46,919 nt of DNA from Tieghemiomyces parasiticus (taxonomy: Eukaryota > Kickxellomycota > Dimargaritomycetes > Dimargaritales > Dimargaritaceae), in contig JANBPT010000296.1 of the NCBI GenBank assembly GCA_027575765.1, forward strand, positions 1-46,919, in the 5' to 3' direction. The position numbers and the translations under genes are program-made. Within the stretch, counting starts at the first letter, position 1. Every line of letters starts with the position of its first letter. The notes under the pieces were generated by a model. That model was given only the letters and a program-made list of their open reading frames with translations, was not told the origin of the DNA and made no database searches. Shown here piece after piece: positions 45,043 through 46,919 of this stretch.

Positions 45043-45423
45043 ATGTTCGCCAGTCCCACCCGCTATATGCCTGACCAGCCCCCCGTCAGCCCCCCCGTCG
45101 TACAAACGACGCCCAAGCCGCGGTATTCCCAGGTCGAGACATTGGGCGAAGCTATCCTGGCGGTTAGTCTCCAGGCCTTCATGACCAACACCAAGGCCGT
45201 GCAGTTTAAGATCCAGGGCGACCAGATGGTTATCTACCCGTATTATCTCGACAACTGGGCTCGGCAGTCTTCCGATGCCCGGATTATCAGCCAGTCTGCC
45301 CGCATTCTCGCCGACGACCGGGCCCGTGTGGCTTTCCTCGAGTACTTTGACGAGTATCCAATCTGCTATGTGTCGGTTACGCCCTTTGCACAAAACCAGC
45401 TCTTCATTCAGTGCCAGTTTTGA
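45043..45423 (+). CDS. Uncharacterised 126-residue cytoplasmic protein
   Basis: A single exon runs from ATG 45043 to TGA 45421-45423. The third codon positions are overwhelmingly C or G, clearly coding. Residues 1-30 are Pro-rich and probably disordered. Residues ~33-126 look like a compact alpha/beta domain: ETLGEAILAVSLQAFM helix, then VQFKIQGDQMVIYPYYLDNW, an ARILADDRARVAFLEYF helix, and a C-terminal strand-rich CYVSVTP...LFIQCQF. There is no signal peptide or membrane segment. I do not recognise a family, and it shows no similarity to the 14/25-kb protein pair. A strong TATA box and an upstream ORF suggest regulated expression. Confidence 0.75.
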   Translation: MFASPTRYMPDQPPVSPPVVQTTPKPRYSQVETLGEAILAVSLQAFMTNTKAVQFKIQGDQMVIYPYYLDNWARQSSDARIISQSARILADDRARVAFLEYFDEYPICYVSVTPFAQNQLFIQCQF

Positions 45424-45913
45424 TCCCCAGCCCGTCTCTAGTTTTTGACCTTCTCACTGCACAGTTTGTGCACCACATGTCACCCTATCTCCTTCCTTCT
45501 CACCACCATCGCCGCTGGCGGATCATACCTGCGCTACCCTGCACTTTTGGTGGGGGTAAGGAGGGTAGTGTTACCGTATCGCACCTCGTTCCGCCACCTT
45601 GATCTTCCACACCCGCTGATGCACACCCACGTACATTCACTCTATTGCTGGTGGGTTCACGCGCTAATGTGGATCCGGCTGGATGTTTAGGAACCGATCT
45701 CTTCATTATTTGCACTGGCCGTTGATGCTACTGGGTCACCCCCGTCGCGATTATTGCGTGTCCGCACTGTATATCGTGGCCCCTCCCATAACTGTTTGAC
45801 CGACCGACCGACCTTCCTAGTCTCCTTTGCTTTCTCAATCACTTTTGCACTCGATTCTGTCATACTTGCCGCTGTTTATACCTCAAAGTAACCTTTCTGC
45901 CCTTCACAGTTAA
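45424..45913. other. Gap downstream of the 126-residue gene
   Basis: Presumed 3' sequence of the preceding gene. It includes a short tandem GACC repeat near 45799-45812. No gene seen. Confidence 0.4.
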
Positions 45914-46360
45914 ATGCCCCCTCAACGACATCATCCTGGTCTCCCAGGTCAGTTGACCAGGCCAGCTTTAGCTATTCGTCGTAACCAGCCAGCTCCATTT
46001 GGTACTTCTTTTTCCCTCCTCTACGCTGTACAATTATCTGATTTCCGCTTTCGCACCTCTAGGCCTGCAGCCCTGCCTGGGCAGCTGCCTCCCCCCCGAA
46101 AAACCATAAAACTATTAGATCCGAAACCCTCGGCGCCTGACGTAATGAATATGGGAAGTTGTCTATCTAGACAATCTTCGGAAAGGGAATGTGAAGCCGG
46201 AGTCATTCCGGGCATTCACGATTGGCGTGCCATCACTTGCAAACCTGTAAAATATTCAATTAATCCGATGACACCTTCCCAATCTAGAATTCAGAAGGGC
46301 TCCGCGGTTCGGGTAAAAGGTTATTTACGGGTGCAAACGGTAACAACCTACACTTTTTAG
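45914..46360 (+). CDS. Doubtful 148-codon open frame
   Basis: The frame runs from ATG 45914 to TAG 46360. The first ~30 codons (Pro/Arg-rich) look plausible, but codon choice after that is unbiased, unlike the well-supported genes here. A pyrimidine-rich stretch ending in CTAG at about 46063 could be an intron acceptor, so the true structure may differ. No family is recognised. It could be a real gene with misread structure or a chance frame. Confidence 0.22.
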   Translation: MPPQRHHPGLPGQLTRPALAIRRNQPAPFGTSFSLLYAVQLSDFRFRTSRPAALPGQLPPPRKTIKLLDPKPSAPDVMNMGSCLSRQSSERECEAGVIPGIHDWRAITCKPVKYSINPMTPSQSRIQKGSAVRVKGYLRVQTVTTYTF

Positions 46361-46826
46361 AAACCCGGGGTTGTGGTAAATTATCTCCTGACGGAGGTCG
46401 CTTCGTACAGTAGACCTGAAAACAGGCGCCACGTACGCCATGGTGTGGTCAGCCATTGTCGGACCAGAGGTATCCTTTATCAGGGGTATCCTGCAAGAGT
46501 CGTAACTTGCGTTCGCCAAAATATATTAGGCAGAATGGGGAATTACAACTTCATATTTCATCATATGGATAGTAAGGAAGGAGAACAGTTGACTAAATAC
46601 ACAACGCAAAGGGAGAAGAAGATCCGGCCGTGGTAAGGCGTTTGCACAGGCGGCGACTTGGTACAGACCTGGATAATCGCCTTAGGTGGGAGGAGGAAAG
46701 AGGATCCATTGTACAGTCCCGCCGGCGTGACAAATTTGTAAATCGGCGAAGGAAGGAAGGGACGTGGGATGGTGGATTCGACCAGCATATATCACGCTAC
46801 AGGGTAGGATAATGGCTGGTCCAAAT
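46361..46826. other. Gap before the right-edge gene
   Basis: Only short open frames of 60-87 codons on both strands; nothing recognised. Confidence 0.4.
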
Positions 46827-46919
46827 TTAACCCAAGGGGCCAGCGGAGGGAATGGCATTGTTGATGCGTTCCAAAGTTTCCCGCGTTTCCGTTGGCAGGG
46901 TATCCCCCGCGACGAGGGC
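46827..46919 (-). CDS. 3' end of a minus-strand gene cut by the window edge (partial)
   Basis: Reading the minus strand from the right edge, an open frame of 30 codons with strongly C/G-ending third positions ends at TAA (46829-46827). The residues include AGDTLPTETRETLERINNAI. Codon bias matches the proven genes, which is why I list it. The product is unknown, and the upstream part lies outside the window. Confidence 0.33.
   Translation of the reverse strand, partial: ALVAGDTLPTETRETLERINNAIPSAGPLG

Noticed and set aside
1..46919. CRISPR arrays, insertion sequences, operon signals, transposase genes
   Set aside because: No regularly spaced repeats, no transposase or reverse-transcriptase motifs, and gene structure is eukaryotic.

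Overview
The window looks like nuclear DNA of a eukaryote, most likely a fungus, and possibly an early-diverging one. The evidence is two conserved multi-exon genes (a METTL16-type U6 snRNA m6A methyltransferase and the meiotic recombinase DMC1), GT-AG introns of about 100-720 nt, C- or G-ending codons inside exons, TATA-box promoters and AT-rich 3' regions. I saw no operons, bacterial ribosome-binding sites, CRISPR array, rRNA gene or convincing tRNA gene. The fungal placement is an inference from genome style; the species cannot be read from the sequence.

Layout. A very long single-exon gene (+, 1641-8471) encodes a 2,276-residue, mostly disordered protein rich in Ser, Pro and Arg. It converges on a five-exon gene (-, 8914-11128) for a 447-residue acidic/serine-rich protein, which I assembled from phase-matched exons. 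A TATA-driven small secreted basic protein (+, 13227-13670) converges on a 183-residue protein (-, 14044-14595). About 10.6 kb with little recognisable coding follows. A two-exon gene (-, 25196-25819) encodes a 104-residue paralogue of the 14-kb protein. Another 8.1 kb has no confident gene. METTL16 (+, 33946-37324, 11 exons including an 11-nt micro-exon) and DMC1 (-, 38216-42131, 9 exons) converge with 891 bp between their stop codons. Upstream of DMC1 is a tentative multi-exon gene (-, about 42862-44162), then a TATA-driven 126-residue protein (+, 45043-45423). The right edge cuts a probable minus-strand gene.

How the genes relate. METTL16 methylates U6 snRNA and fits an intron-rich, splicing-dependent genome; DMC1 implies a meiotic programme. 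The other genes have no family I can name with confidence. The most unusual items are the two-member family at 14 and 25 kb (intron present in one copy only), the intronless giant disordered protein with many basophilic kinase-type sites, the METTL16 micro-exon, an FxxG instead of FxxA at the DMC1 protomer interface, and a perfect 16-bp-arm palindrome at 30770-30803.

Limits. Everything was read by eye. Exon joins are supported by splice consensus, phase and, for METTL16 and DMC1, family homology. The large low-coding regions contain many open frames at a frequency expected by chance, so small intron-split genes there could have been missed.
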